Source: an uncultured Eubacterium sp.
Lineage (GTDB): Bacteria; Bacillota; Clostridia; Lachnospirales; Lachnospiraceae
Length of the DNA stretch: 64,000 nt
Assembly (NCBI GenBank): GCA_910584795.1
Contig: CAJUBZ010000010.1
Location: 23,553 to 87,552 of the forward strand
Direction of reading: 5' to 3'
Positions 17,467 to 24,977 of the stretch are shown in pieces. A program made the translations under genes and the position numbers. The notes under the pieces were generated by a model. That model did no database searches. It saw only the letters and a program-made list of their open reading frames with translations, and had not been told where the DNA came from. Numbering within the stretch: position 1 is the stretch's first letter; every line of letters starts with the position of its first letter.

Positions 17467-17742
17467 ATGAAAGAAGCAGACATTGTAAGAGCAATACTAG
17501 AGTTTTTAAAAACAGTTCCACGCTGTTTTTACTGGAAAGAGCATGGAGGGATGTATGGAAGGGCAGGAATACCTGATATTATAGCCTGTATTGAGGGCAG
17601 ATTTTATGGATTTGAAGTTAAGACAGATACAGGTGTAGCAACAGGACTTCAAAAAGCAACAATCAGAAAAATTAATAAAGCCGGAGGAAAAGCACTTGTT
17701 GTCCGGTCCGTGGCTGACGTAAAAGCAGCAATTGGTTGTTAA
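17467..17742 (+). CDS. VRR-NUC domain nuclease
   Basis: A 91-residue stand-alone VRR-NUC protein, a PD-(D/E)xK Holliday-junction or flap nuclease family common in phage replication modules. GRAGIPDIIACIEGRFYGFEVK supplies the catalytic D-(10-15)-ExK residues (about 32-53) and QKATIRKINKAGGKALVV is the usual C-terminal half. GGAGG lies 9 bases upstream. It probably resolves branched DNA before packaging. Confidence 0.85.
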   Translation: MKEADIVRAILEFLKTVPRCFYWKEHGGMYGRAGIPDIIACIEGRFYGFEVKTDTGVATGLQKATIRKINKAGGKALVVRSVADVKAAIGC

Positions 17743-17819
17743 GATTCAAAGATACATTGATACAAAGAAACACAGATACAAAGACTTCTTAAAAATTTTG
17801 AGTGTTAAGGAGGATTCGT

Positions 17820-18254
17820 ATGACATCTAGAGAATATCTGGATATGCCTTATCAGATTGTAAGGGAGATAGAAAATAAAACAAGAGATATGGCATTTTAC
17901 AGGGAGATGGCCTGCAGTATGCCTGCAATACAGTTTGGAGATAAAGTCATAACATCAAAAAGCCATGATGCCGTATATGAAAAATATATTGAGAAGGCAG
18001 ATTTACTGGCGGAAGAAATCGCTGACAATATTGAAAAACTGGACGAGGTCAAAAGAGAGATTGGTGCTGAAATTGAATTATTGGGAAAAGAAAATGAACG
18101 TATGGTACTCCGATATAAATATTTGATGTTTATGAGTATTTCAAAAATTGCCGATAAAATGGGATATTCTGAAAGGTGGATTAAGACTATTCATTCTGAT
18201 GCGATTAAAAGTTTTGAAATACAGCACCCTACTTCACCCCCAGTTCACCCCTAG
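17820..18254 (+). CDS. DUF1492/ArpU-like late transcription regulator
   Basis: A 144-residue protein whose C-terminal half (EIELLGKENERMVLRYKYLM, then SISKIADKMGYSERWIKTIHSDAI) matches the sigma-region-4-like HTH of phage late regulators. The family is usually found just before the terminase genes, where it turns on late expression. ATG 17820 follows AAGGAGG. The 3' end encodes a Pro/His tail (HPTSPPVHP) from tandem 11-bp repeats. A terminator sits 60 bases downstream, so antitermination or late-promoter activation are both possible. Confidence 0.75.
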   Translation: MTSREYLDMPYQIVREIENKTRDMAFYREMACSMPAIQFGDKVITSKSHDAVYEKYIEKADLLAEEIADNIEKLDEVKREIGAEIELLGKENERMVLRYKYLMFMSISKIADKMGYSERWIKTIHSDAIKSFEIQHPTSPPVHP

Positions 18255-18276
18255 TTCACCTTGAGTACCCCTATTG
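18233..18276. repeat. four tandem 11-bp repeats (TTCACCCCYAG)
   Basis: Units TTCACCCCCAG, TTCACCCCTAG, TTCACCTTGAG and TACCCCTATTG lie end to end at 18233-18276, across the stop codon of the late regulator and just upstream of HNH and small terminase. One helical turn per unit suggests a protein-binding array, either for packaging (cos/pac recognition by the small terminase) or for late control. Confidence 0.5.
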
Positions 18277-18314
18277 CCATGTGATATTGTTATACTAGAA
18301 AATAATATAAATCG

Positions 18315-18356
18315 AAAAGCCTTTATGGTGGCAGTGCCACTGTAAGGGCTTTTATT
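18315..18356 (+). terminator. intrinsic terminator between late regulator and HNH gene
   Basis: AAAAGCCTTTATGGTGGCA pairs with TGCCACTGTAAGGGCTTTT, followed by ATT. It separates early/middle from late genes. Confidence 0.75.
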
Positions 18357-18379
18357 ATGCCAAAAGTAGGAGGTGTGTG

Positions 18380-18733
18380 ATGCCAAGAAAAGCAAAGCAT
18401 CCGTGTCATCATCCCGACTGTCCAAACCTTACGGAGGAGAGGTTTTGTGAGGAACACAAGAGAGAGGAAGCCAGACATTATGAGAAGTATGTGCGAGATC
18501 CCAGAACACGCAAGCGTTACGGCAGGGCATGGAAGAGAATAAGGGATACTTATGTTAAAACTCATCCGTTTTGTGAACTGTGCTATGAGCGTGGTGTGAT
18601 GGTAGCGGTGGAAGAGGTACACCACAAGTTACCTTTGTCAGAAGGTGGAACACATGACAGAGACAATTTGATTTCGCTTTGCAGGTCTTGTCATGCGAAG
18701 ATACATGCGAAGCGTGGAGACAGGTGGCATTAA
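18380..18733 (+). CDS. HNH endonuclease
   Basis: A 117-residue HNH nuclease with a zinc-binding N-terminus (CHHPDCPNLTEERFCEEH), a second pair CELC near residue 74 and the core VHHKLPLSEGGTHDRDNLIS followed by LCRSCHAKIH. HNH proteins next to terminases of HK97-like phages are needed for specific genome cleavage during cos packaging; position supports that here. ATG 18380 follows GGAGG. It ends head-on against a minus-strand tRNA-like element. Confidence 0.9.
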   Translation: MPRKAKHPCHHPDCPNLTEERFCEEHKREEARHYEKYVRDPRTRKRYGRAWKRIRDTYVKTHPFCELCYERGVMVAVEEVHHKLPLSEGGTHDRDNLISLCRSCHAKIHAKRGDRWH

Positions 18734-18758
18734 AAAAGAGCTGTATCATACAGCTCTT
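18732..18758 (-). terminator. terminator of the minus-strand tRNA-like unit (possibly bidirectional)
   Basis: Read on the minus strand: AAGAGCTG-TATGATA-CAGCTCTT followed by TTTT. It directly follows the tRNA-like sequence. On the + strand the stem is preceded by A's and not followed by T's, so it acts mainly on minus-strand transcription. Confidence 0.75.
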
Positions 18759-18762
18759 AATG

Positions 18763-18845
18763 AGGCAGGCGGGATTCGAACCCACTGCGTTTGCTTACTC
18801 TTATTCTCCAACAGAAGGCTACTGCCCCAAACACTACGCCTGCCA
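18763..18845 (-). tRNA. degenerate tRNA-like element
   Basis: The minus strand starts GGCAGGCG and ends GCCTGCCTC, giving a 7-bp end pairing. It has a good T arm, GTGGG-TTCGAAT-CCCGC, and about 80 nt in total. The T arm and the acceptor are in slightly conflicting register, and I cannot place a canonical D arm or anticodon loop with U33; TTCTGTTGGAGAA is the best central hairpin. It is either a decayed phage tRNA with an unusual body or a tRNA mimic. An intrinsic terminator follows at once on the same strand, so it is probably a transcribed unit. I cannot assign an amino acid. Confidence 0.4.
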
Positions 18846-18928
18846 AACCGTTCTGTCTTTTATCCATTGCATTGTCCCTTTCTGATAGTAAAGAAATAAA
18901 CTGAATAACAGTTTGTGTAATATAGGTC

Positions 18929-19066
18929 ATGAGAGTAGCAATTTCTATTGAGAAGGATGTTGTAAGTACAACCGCTATAAGAGTTATAGCCAATATTAAT
19001 ATAGCAATTATAATAATAACATTAATTATGATAAAAAGAAAGGGGATGGGGGATGCGAATCTCTAA
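18929..19066 (+). CDS. possible 45-aa membrane peptide
   Basis: ORF starting at ATG 18929: a charged N-terminus, then a hydrophobic stretch rich in Ile (ANINIAIIIITLIMI, residues about 21-35) and a basic end. This is the layout of small holin-like or type I toxin-like peptides. The ribosome-binding site is weak (ATAGGT). The rest of the 18,734-19,170 gap holds the tRNA-like unit and, at 19,067-19,160, no recognisable signal. Low certainty. Confidence 0.25.
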   Translation: MRVAISIEKDVVSTTAIRVIANINIAIIIITLIMIKRKGMGDANL

Positions 19067-19170
19067 AAAAGAAGAGCGTGAGCAACGGTGCTGCCCCTTC
19101 ACGCACAAAAAAAGCGAAATCAAACAGGGTATTAAACCCTAAATCGTTAAACAGTTAGGAGATGATAAAA

Positions 19171-19716
19171 ATGGCAAAGGACGGAACTGCAAGAGGTGGT
19201 CCAAGAGCCGGAAGTGGAAGAAAGTCAAAGGCACTAACAGAAAAGCTGGAGAATGGGAATCCAGGAGGAAGAAAAATAAAGATTGTGGATTTTAAGGAGA
19301 CGGCAGACCTTAAAGGAGAGGAAGTTCCCAATCCAAAAGACTACCTTAGTGCAAAGCAAAAAAATGGTGATGACTTAGGTGCAGATGAAGTGTTTAAGGA
19401 AACATGGCTTTGGCTTAAGGAAAGAGGATGTGAAAAGTTAGTAAGCATACAGCTTGTTGAGCAGTATGCGATGTCGGTATCAAGGTGGATACAGTGCGAA
19501 AAAGCAATATCAGAGTATGGATTTTTAGCAAAACATCCTACAACAGGAGCTGCTTGTGCTTCTCCTTATGTGGCAATGGCACAACAGTACATGAAACAGG
19601 TAAATTCAGTATGGTATCAAATCTTTCAGGTAGTAAAGGAAAACTGCTCGGTGGAATTTTCAGGAAGTCCACAGGATGATTTGATGGAAAGGCTTTTGAG
19701 AAGCCGGAAAGGATAA
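19171..19716 (+). CDS. terS: terminase small subunit (P27-like)
   Basis: A 181-residue DNA-recognition subunit of the packaging motor. The N-terminus has the family signature RGGPRAGSGRKSKAL followed by NPGGRKIKIV. The middle is helical (KETWLWLKERGCEKLVSIQL, then QYAMSVSRWIQCEKAIS), and GSPQDDLMERLL ends the protein, as in P27-type subunits. ATG 19171 is preferred because the ATG at 19162 touches the AGGAG site. Oddly, the large subunit is 8 kb away, separated by DNA-modification and amidoligase genes. Confidence 0.85.
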   Translation: MAKDGTARGGPRAGSGRKSKALTEKLENGNPGGRKIKIVDFKETADLKGEEVPNPKDYLSAKQKNGDDLGADEVFKETWLWLKERGCEKLVSIQLVEQYAMSVSRWIQCEKAISEYGFLAKHPTTGAACASPYVAMAQQYMKQVNSVWYQIFQVVKENCSVEFSGSPQDDLMERLLRSRKG

Positions 19717-19718
19717 AA

Positions 19719-20501
19719 ATGATAGAAAAAGTAAATCCAATGCATCCTGATAAGGTTGCAGACAGAATAGCAGGAGCGGTAGTCGATTTGGCATACAAAG
19801 AAACACCAAATCCTAAAATCGCGGTTGAGGTACTGATAGGACATGGTATCTGTCATACAATTATTGAAACAGATACAGAACTTAACAGAAAGGATATTGC
19901 ACAGGCAATTGCAAGAATCGCGGGTGATGTAACCTGTGACATTTCAATTTACCCACAGGATAAACATTTATCTGATAACCAGTCTGAAGGATTTAAGTGT
20001 GGTGATAACGGAATATTTAAAGGTGTACCTTTAAGTGCAGAAGAGGAAGCGTTGTCGAAAATTGCAAGGGATATATTTAAAGAGTATCCTGCGGATGGCA
20101 AATATATATTAGACCAGACAAGACTGATTATTTGTCAGAGCAATGCTGACAAGAATAGGCTAAAAGAGAATTATCCACAGGCAGAAATAAATCCGCTTGG
20201 AGACTGGGGTGGCGGAATTGATGTTGACAGTGGTGCAACAAATAGAAAACTAGGATCTGATATGGCTGGAAGCATAACAGGTGGAGGACTTCATGGCAAA
20301 GATTTGTCAAAGGCAGATGTGTCTGTAAATATTTATGCATTTCTTAAAGCCCAAAAGACCGGAGAAACTGTGGAGCTTTGCTGTGCAATAGGTGATGAGT
20401 CAGTAGATGGCAGACCTTACAGCGAAATAGTAGAGATTGCAGGAAAATATATAAGTGAACTTGGAGGCTTTGAGAAGTTTGCCGAGTGGGGATTATTTTA
20501 G
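19719..20501 (+). CDS. phage-encoded short S-adenosylmethionine synthetase-like protein
   Basis: A 260-residue relative of MetK (methionine adenosyltransferase, normally about 390 residues). Recognisable blocks: NPMHPDKVADRI at residues 6-17 (the HPDK ATP site), CGDNGIFKG (GDxG), LDQTRLIICQSN (PDxKxQV region) and NRKLGSDMAGSITGGGLHGK followed by DLSKADVS (phosphate/Mg loop). About a third of the family length is missing, including much of the flexible loop region. It follows the small terminase by 2 bases and precedes a DNA methylase by 9, so it probably raises SAM supply for phage DNA methylation. It could also have lost activity. Confidence 0.8.
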   Translation: MIEKVNPMHPDKVADRIAGAVVDLAYKETPNPKIAVEVLIGHGICHTIIETDTELNRKDIAQAIARIAGDVTCDISIYPQDKHLSDNQSEGFKCGDNGIFKGVPLSAEEEALSKIARDIFKEYPADGKYILDQTRLIICQSNADKNRLKENYPQAEINPLGDWGGGIDVDSGATNRKLGSDMAGSITGGGLHGKDLSKADVSVNIYAFLKAQKTGETVELCCAIGDESVDGRPYSEIVEIAGKYISELGGFEKFAEWGLF

Positions 20502-20510
20502 GAGAAGCTT

Positions 20511-21782
20511 ATGGGAAAGACAACAACAGAAATGAAACTAGTTAAAACGTCAAAGCTGATACCATATGTTAATAATGCAAGAACCCATTCCCAGGAGCAG
20601 GTTAATAAACTTCGTGCTTCCCTTCGTGAGTTTGGTTTTATCAATCCGGTCATTATTGATAAAGAGTACAACGTGATTGCAGGTCATGGAAGATTAATGG
20701 CTGCAAAAGAAGAAGGAATAGAGGAAGTTCCGTGTGTGTTTGTTGATTACTTATCAGAAGCACAGAAGAAAGCATATATCCTGGCTGACAACAGATATGC
20801 AATGGATGCAGGATGGGATGAAGAAATGTTAAAAGTCGAAATTGAGGCATTGGAGGGAATGGACTTTGATGTTTCATTTACAGGATTTGACGAGCAGGAG
20901 ATAGCAGAACTTTTAGCACCGGATACAGATGATGCAAAAGAAGACGACTTTGATGTGGAAGAGGAGCTTGAAAAACCGTGCTTTTCAAAGCCAGGGGATA
21001 TTTGGCATATAGGAAAACATAAAGTAATCTGTGGGGATTCAACAAAGGAGGAAACTTACGAAAAACTATTTGAAGATAAGAAGTGTAATCTTGTTTGTAC
21101 GGATCCGCCATACTTTGTTTCACTTGAAAATGCATCGGGTAGAATTGCAAACGATGACTTAAGCGATAAGGAAGGGTACGAATTCCTTATGAAAGCATTT
21201 ACCAATTTTAAATCTGTTATGGCTGTAGATGCATCCATATATGTTTTTTATGCAACAATGAAAGCAAGAGTATTTTATGATGCGTATGAGGATGCCGGAT
21301 TTAAAGTTGGGGCAGGTCTTATATGGAAAAAGCCGAGAGCCCCTTTAATGAGAACCGACTGGAAGTTTAACATGGAGCCAATCATATGGGGATGGAGAAA
21401 AGACGGAAAGCACAAATGGTACGGAGACCAGAAACAAAAGAGCATATTTGAGTTTGACGGAATAAAAAATTCAAAAGAGGATGGATTCGGTCATCCATCA
21501 AGCAAACCCATACCTTTAATTGCATATCTCATTAAACAATGCACACAGGCTAATGGAATTGTATTTGACGGTTTTCTTGGTTCTGCATCAACACTTATGG
21601 CTTGTGAGCAGATGGACAGAGTGTGTTTAGGTATTGAGTTGGAGCCAAAGTTTGTGGATGTAGCAGTTAAAAGATTTTTGGAATTTAAGAATAATGATGT
21701 ATCAAATGTGTATGTTATTAGAGATGGTGTAAAGATGATGTATGAGGATGTATTGAATGAAATTAATACGTTAGATAATTAA
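20511..21782 (+). CDS. ParB-domain plus DNA N6-adenine/N4-cytosine methyltransferase
   Basis: A 423-residue fusion. Residues 1-95 are a ParB/Srx nuclease-like domain (KLIPYVNNARTHSQEQ, then VIAGHGRLMAA, then YILADNRYAMDAGWD). The methylase has DPPYFV at 198-203 (catalytic motif IV) and, after it, FDGFLGSASTLMACEQ near 352 (SAM-binding motif I), the beta-class order. Phages use these orphan methylases to protect their DNA from restriction or to mark it for packaging. It is co-transcribed with the SAM synthetase-like gene. Confidence 0.9.
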   Translation: MGKTTTEMKLVKTSKLIPYVNNARTHSQEQVNKLRASLREFGFINPVIIDKEYNVIAGHGRLMAAKEEGIEEVPCVFVDYLSEAQKKAYILADNRYAMDAGWDEEMLKVEIEALEGMDFDVSFTGFDEQEIAELLAPDTDDAKEDDFDVEEELEKPCFSKPGDIWHIGKHKVICGDSTKEETYEKLFEDKKCNLVCTDPPYFVSLENASGRIANDDLSDKEGYEFLMKAFTNFKSVMAVDASIYVFYATMKARVFYDAYEDAGFKVGAGLIWKKPRAPLMRTDWKFNMEPIIWGWRKDGKHKWYGDQKQKSIFEFDGIKNSKEDGFGHPSSKPIPLIAYLIKQCTQANGIVFDGFLGSASTLMACEQMDRVCLGIELEPKFVDVAVKRFLEFKNNDVSNVYVIRDGVKMMYEDVLNEINTLDN

Positions 21783-21793
21783 TATGCAAAACG

Positions 21794-21823
21794 CTTGCAG
21801 TTTGCTAGCAAGTCGCTTATAAT
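21794..21823 (+). promoter_or_regulatory. promoter and operator of the toxin-antitoxin pair
   Basis: TTGCAG at 21795-21800, 17-bp spacer and a perfect TATAAT at 21818-21823. An inverted repeat, CTTGC-N9-GCAAG (21794-21812), covers the -35 and the spacer, as expected for autorepression by the antitoxin complex. Confidence 0.75.
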
Positions 21824-21849
21824 AAAGAAAAGAAAAAGGAGGCGATGAT

Positions 21850-22155
21850 ATGGCAAGAACATCTAGCGTATATGCAAGAGTTGAGCCTGAAATAAAAGAA
21901 CAGGCAGAACAGGTATTAGACAGCTTGGGAATCCCAATGTCAAATGCAGTGGGTATGTTTTTAAGACAGATTGTATTGCAACGAGGAATACCGTTCGAAA
22001 TGAAGTTACCAAAAGATACTCCTTTAGTTTATGAAGCATTAACGAAAGAACAATTTGATGCAGAGATAACAAAAGGTATAAAGTCGGTAAATGAGGGCAA
22101 GGTTTATTCGGCAGATGAAATAGAGACAGAGATGTTTCGTGATTTTGGAGTATGA
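21850..22155 (+). CDS. RelB/DinJ-family antitoxin
   Basis: A 101-residue protein with the ribbon-helix-helix N-terminus of the RelB/DinJ family (SSVYARVEPEIKEQAEQVLD, then SLGIPMSNAVGMFLRQIV) and a flexible acidic C-terminus that would wrap the toxin. AAAGGAGG precedes the ATG. It overlaps the toxin by 4 bases (ATGA) and has its own promoter and operator, so it is independent of the phage late operon. Confidence 0.85.
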   Translation: MARTSSVYARVEPEIKEQAEQVLDSLGIPMSNAVGMFLRQIVLQRGIPFEMKLPKDTPLVYEALTKEQFDAEITKGIKSVNEGKVYSADEIETEMFRDFGV

Positions 22156-22469
22156 GTTACAGGATTCAGTATTCAACTGATGCCAGAAAAGATTTGAGAA
22201 ATATATATGAGTATATAGCATATGAATTACTTGTTCCAAATACGGCAAAAGAGCAGACAAGACGAATCATGGATGAAGTTAAAGGTCTTGATGAATTTCC
22301 AATGAGACATGCTTTATATAAAGATGAACCTTGGCACAGTATGGGATTGCGATTTCTTCCGGTGGATAATTACATCATATTTTATTTGCCCGATGATGAA
22401 AAAGGTATAGTTAGTATTATTCGTATTATGTATGCCGGAAGAGATATCAGCAAACAATTGAAGAAATAA
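22152..22469 (+). CDS. RelE/ParE-superfamily toxin
   Basis: A 105-residue protein of the RelE/ParE fold: IQYSTDARKDLRNIYEYIAY at the start, RRIMDEVKGLDEFPMRHALY, then LRFLPVDNYIIFYLPDDEKG and VSIIRIMYAGRDISKQL. The family includes mRNA interferases and gyrase poisons; from sequence alone I cannot say which, though the RIMYAGRD ending is nearer to ParE-like members. Lies inside the phage modification block and is closed by its own terminator; likely stabilises the element or aborts infection by other phages. Confidence 0.85.
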   Translation: MSYRIQYSTDARKDLRNIYEYIAYELLVPNTAKEQTRRIMDEVKGLDEFPMRHALYKDEPWHSMGLRFLPVDNYIIFYLPDDEKGIVSIIRIMYAGRDISKQLKK

Positions 22470-22475
22470 AGGTGA

Positions 22476-22510
22476 AAGCATCAATCAGAAATGGTTGGTG
22501 CTTTTATTAT
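22476..22510 (+). terminator. intrinsic terminator of the toxin-antitoxin unit
   Basis: AAGCATCAATC (22476-22486) pairs over 11 bp, with G-U pairs, with GGTTGGTGCTT (22493-22503), followed by TTATTAT. Confidence 0.7.
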
Positions 22511-22531
22511 GCAAATCTGAAGGGAGGCAAA

Positions 22532-24250
22532 ATGGAACAACAGAATAAAAAAGGATTAACCCTCGGCAGCCTTTTTTCAGGCTCCGGGGGTTTTGAATTA
22601 GGTGGAGTTCTTACAGGAATTACTCCTTTGTGGAATTGTGAGATTGAACCGTTTCCAAGAAGAGTTACTGCTGTAAGATTTCCTAGTATAAAGCATTACG
22701 GTGATATTGCGAAACTTAAAGGAAATGAAATAGATCCGGTAGATATAATCACATTTGGAAGTCCTTGTCAGGATATGAGTGTGGCAGGAAAAAGAGATGG
22801 TCTTGATGGTAAAAGATCGTCTCTTTTTTATGAGGCAATAAGGATAATAAAAGAAATGAGGGAGGAGACAAATGGAAAATATCCAAGATACATTGTCTGG
22901 GAAAATGTCCCCGGAGCATTCTCCTCAAACAAAGGGGAAGATTTCAGGGCAGTCCTTAATGAAATCTGCAAGATTAAAGAAAGACAGGTGTATGTACCTA
23001 AACCTGCAAAGTGGGAGAAGGCAGGAAGAATCATGGGAGATGGTTTCACAGTTGCCTGGCGGGTGTTCGATGCTCAATTTTGGGGTGTCCCCCAGAGAAG
23101 AAATCGAATCTACCTTGTCGCAGATTTTGATGGCTGGAGTGCCGGAAAAATACTATTTGAGTCAGAAGGCATGTGTTGGGATTCTAAAAAGAGCTGCTAT
23201 CCGTGGCAAAGAACTGCCACAGGTGTTGGAGAGAGCATTAAAGAAACAGGCAATGATGGTTTAATGTTTGAAAATCACAGTCAGGATTCGAGGTATAAAG
23301 GGCCGCTTGCTGTATCACAAACCATAAGTTCCACGTTTGGAATGGGTGGAAATAATCAGCCGTTTGTGGTTGAAGAATCGAAATGCTTTGATGTGAGATT
23401 TACATCAGAGGGAACAAAAAATATAAGAGCCAATGTATATGAAACTGATACGGCACGCACCATTGATACCGGAGGCAACTTTCCGGATTCGAATCAGGGA
23501 GGAGTTGCAGTTGTTGAAGGAAACGGCAGCAGACCATCGCATAGAGGTAACGGGTATAAAGAATCAGAAGTCATGTATACACTTAATGCTACTGAACAAC
23601 ACGCTGTAGCATTTGCAAAAAAGCATGCAACCCTGTCGGCAGTTGATGGACCAAAAGGGCCGTCAAGCCAGATGCTGAAGAATCCGGAAGAAAACTTTGT
23701 GGCAGAGCCTTCCTTTGGAATTGGGAGACCTGCGATGAATCAGGGTTATAATGCAAAGTTTAGTTTTCAGATAGAAGAGGAAGTTGAACCTACCATTGTA
23801 GCTTCGGGAGCTGGTGGTGTGGCACATCCGGTATTTTCATCATCGAAAGCATCGTTTTTTACATCGGCAGGAGAAAATGTGGCAAACACACTTGTAGCAA
23901 CCGATTATAAAGATCCACCGATTATAAATGATGAAAGTAATACGGATTATATAGTAAGAAGGCTTACTCCTACGGAGTGTGCGAGGCTGCAGGGATTTCC
24001 CGACTGGTGGTGTGAGAAGCTTGAGATAGAAGAACCGACAGATACTGATATTGCCTTTTGGAAAAAGGTATTTGAAGAACATGCAAAGGCTCTTGGCAAG
24101 AATACAAAGCCAAAGACGGATAATCAGATAAGGAAGTGGTTAAAAGCACCCCGTTCAGATTCAGCTGAATATAAAATGTGGGGTAATGGGGTAGCACTTC
24201 CAAATGTTGTTTATGTCTTATCGGGAATAGCATATTATTCTGAAAATTAA
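22532..24250 (+). CDS. C5-cytosine DNA methyltransferase
   Basis: A 572-residue Dcm-family enzyme. Motif I is LFSGSGGFELGG (14-25), motif IV has the catalytic cysteine in GSPCQDMSVAGK (Cys about 79), motif VI is ENV in VWENVPG, motif VIII is PQRRNRIYLV. After a long variable region (about 220-480) come motif IX (RRLTPTECARLQGFPD) and motif X (GNGVALPNVVYVL). ATG 22532 follows GGGAGG; the in-frame GTG at 22472 would be inside the terminator. There is no restriction partner next to it. Its product, m5C, is the substrate class of the McrBC system in the same element. Confidence 0.95.
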   Translation: MEQQNKKGLTLGSLFSGSGGFELGGVLTGITPLWNCEIEPFPRRVTAVRFPSIKHYGDIAKLKGNEIDPVDIITFGSPCQDMSVAGKRDGLDGKRSSLFYEAIRIIKEMREETNGKYPRYIVWENVPGAFSSNKGEDFRAVLNEICKIKERQVYVPKPAKWEKAGRIMGDGFTVAWRVFDAQFWGVPQRRNRIYLVADFDGWSAGKILFESEGMCWDSKKSCYPWQRTATGVGESIKETGNDGLMFENHSQDSRYKGPLAVSQTISSTFGMGGNNQPFVVEESKCFDVRFTSEGTKNIRANVYETDTARTIDTGGNFPDSNQGGVAVVEGNGSRPSHRGNGYKESEVMYTLNATEQHAVAFAKKHATLSAVDGPKGPSSQMLKNPEENFVAEPSFGIGRPAMNQGYNAKFSFQIEEEVEPTIVASGAGGVAHPVFSSSKASFFTSAGENVANTLVATDYKDPPIINDESNTDYIVRRLTPTECARLQGFPDWWCEKLEIEEPTDTDIAFWKKVFEEHAKALGKNTKPKTDNQIRKWLKAPRSDSAEYKMWGNGVALPNVVYVLSGIAYYSEN

Positions 24251-24262
24251 TCCACATAATGC

Positions 24263-24291
24263 TTGCTATTTATTTCTTTTAGAGTGATATA
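24263..24291 (+). promoter_or_regulatory. family B promoter, copy 1
   Basis: TTGCTA at 24263-24268, 17-bp spacer ending in TTTTAGAGT, GATATA at 24286-24291. The same -35, spacing, spacer end and -10 recur at 25427 and 27241. The following gene starts 33 bases downstream. No upstream inverted repeat is seen at this copy. Confidence 0.6.
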
Positions 24292-24323
24292 TGTACTTAC
24301 AAAAATTAAAGGAGGGTGCAGAT

Positions 24324-24977
24324 ATGATATTACACTTTAATGTAACAGGAAAAAAGAGAAAAGAAATGGTAAAAGCTATAGAAGAGGCGACTGGTAAGAA
24401 AGCCCGGTATCAGGGAGTACCTACATTTTCTTATAGGATTGGCATTTATGAGATCACAAGAGACGGGGCACTTGTTTTTGAAAATGATGATATGAACAAT
24501 ACGGCAGATGTCATAAATGCCTGTGTGGATGTAACAGGAAACACACCGATAGAATGGGATGAAATGGAAGATGGATTTCAGCTTATTAATATTTCAATTC
24601 CAAAAGAAAAAGTAAATATTGATAATTTAAACAATATTCTGATATCAAAAGGAAATCTTATTAAAAAGGCTCTTGAAATTGACAGTACCGAGATAGTAGT
24701 AAACGACAGTTGTGTGGTGTTTCCCTGGTTTAAGGGAATTTCCGAAGAAGAATCGGATACATATATAAAATTTGTATCTGCCCTGTGCAAGGCAAGTCGG
24801 GAAAGCAAGCGTACACTTAAGAGAGAGCAGGAAATATTAAATGAAAAGTATGCATTCAGATGTTTCCTTTTAAGGCTTGGTTATATAGGTGATGAATATA
24901 AAAAAGACAGAAAAATACTTCTGTCAAGACTTGACGGTTCATCAGCATTTAAAAGAAGAAAGGAAGAGAGAGCATGA
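24324..24977 (+). CDS. hypothetical phage protein sharing a C-terminal tail with the amidoligase
   Basis: A 217-residue protein; ATG 24324 lies 7 bases after GGAGGG. The N-terminus (VTGKKRKEMVKAIEEATGKK) begins a domain I do not recognise, followed by a second half with IDNLNNILISKGNLIKKALE. The last 35 residues (FLLRLGYIGDEYKKDRKILL and on) closely match the end of the amidoligase 1.4 kb downstream (LLRLGFIGDEFKTAREILTK). The shared tail and shared promoter type suggest that the two proteins act together. Overlaps the next gene by 4 bases. Confidence 0.6.
   Translation: MILHFNVTGKKRKEMVKAIEEATGKKARYQGVPTFSYRIGIYEITRDGALVFENDDMNNTADVINACVDVTGNTPIEWDEMEDGFQLINISIPKEKVNIDNLNNILISKGNLIKKALEIDSTEIVVNDSCVVFPWFKGISEEESDTYIKFVSALCKASRESKRTLKREQEILNEKYAFRCFLLRLGYIGDEYKKDRKILLSRLDGSSAFKRRKEERA

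Noticed and set aside
18679..18993. Overlapping ORFs on both strands (containing GIRTH and SGFESRL-type peptides) around 18.8 kb
   Set aside because: These peptides are the usual false translations of a tRNA T arm; no ribosome sites, and the tRNA-like unit explains them.
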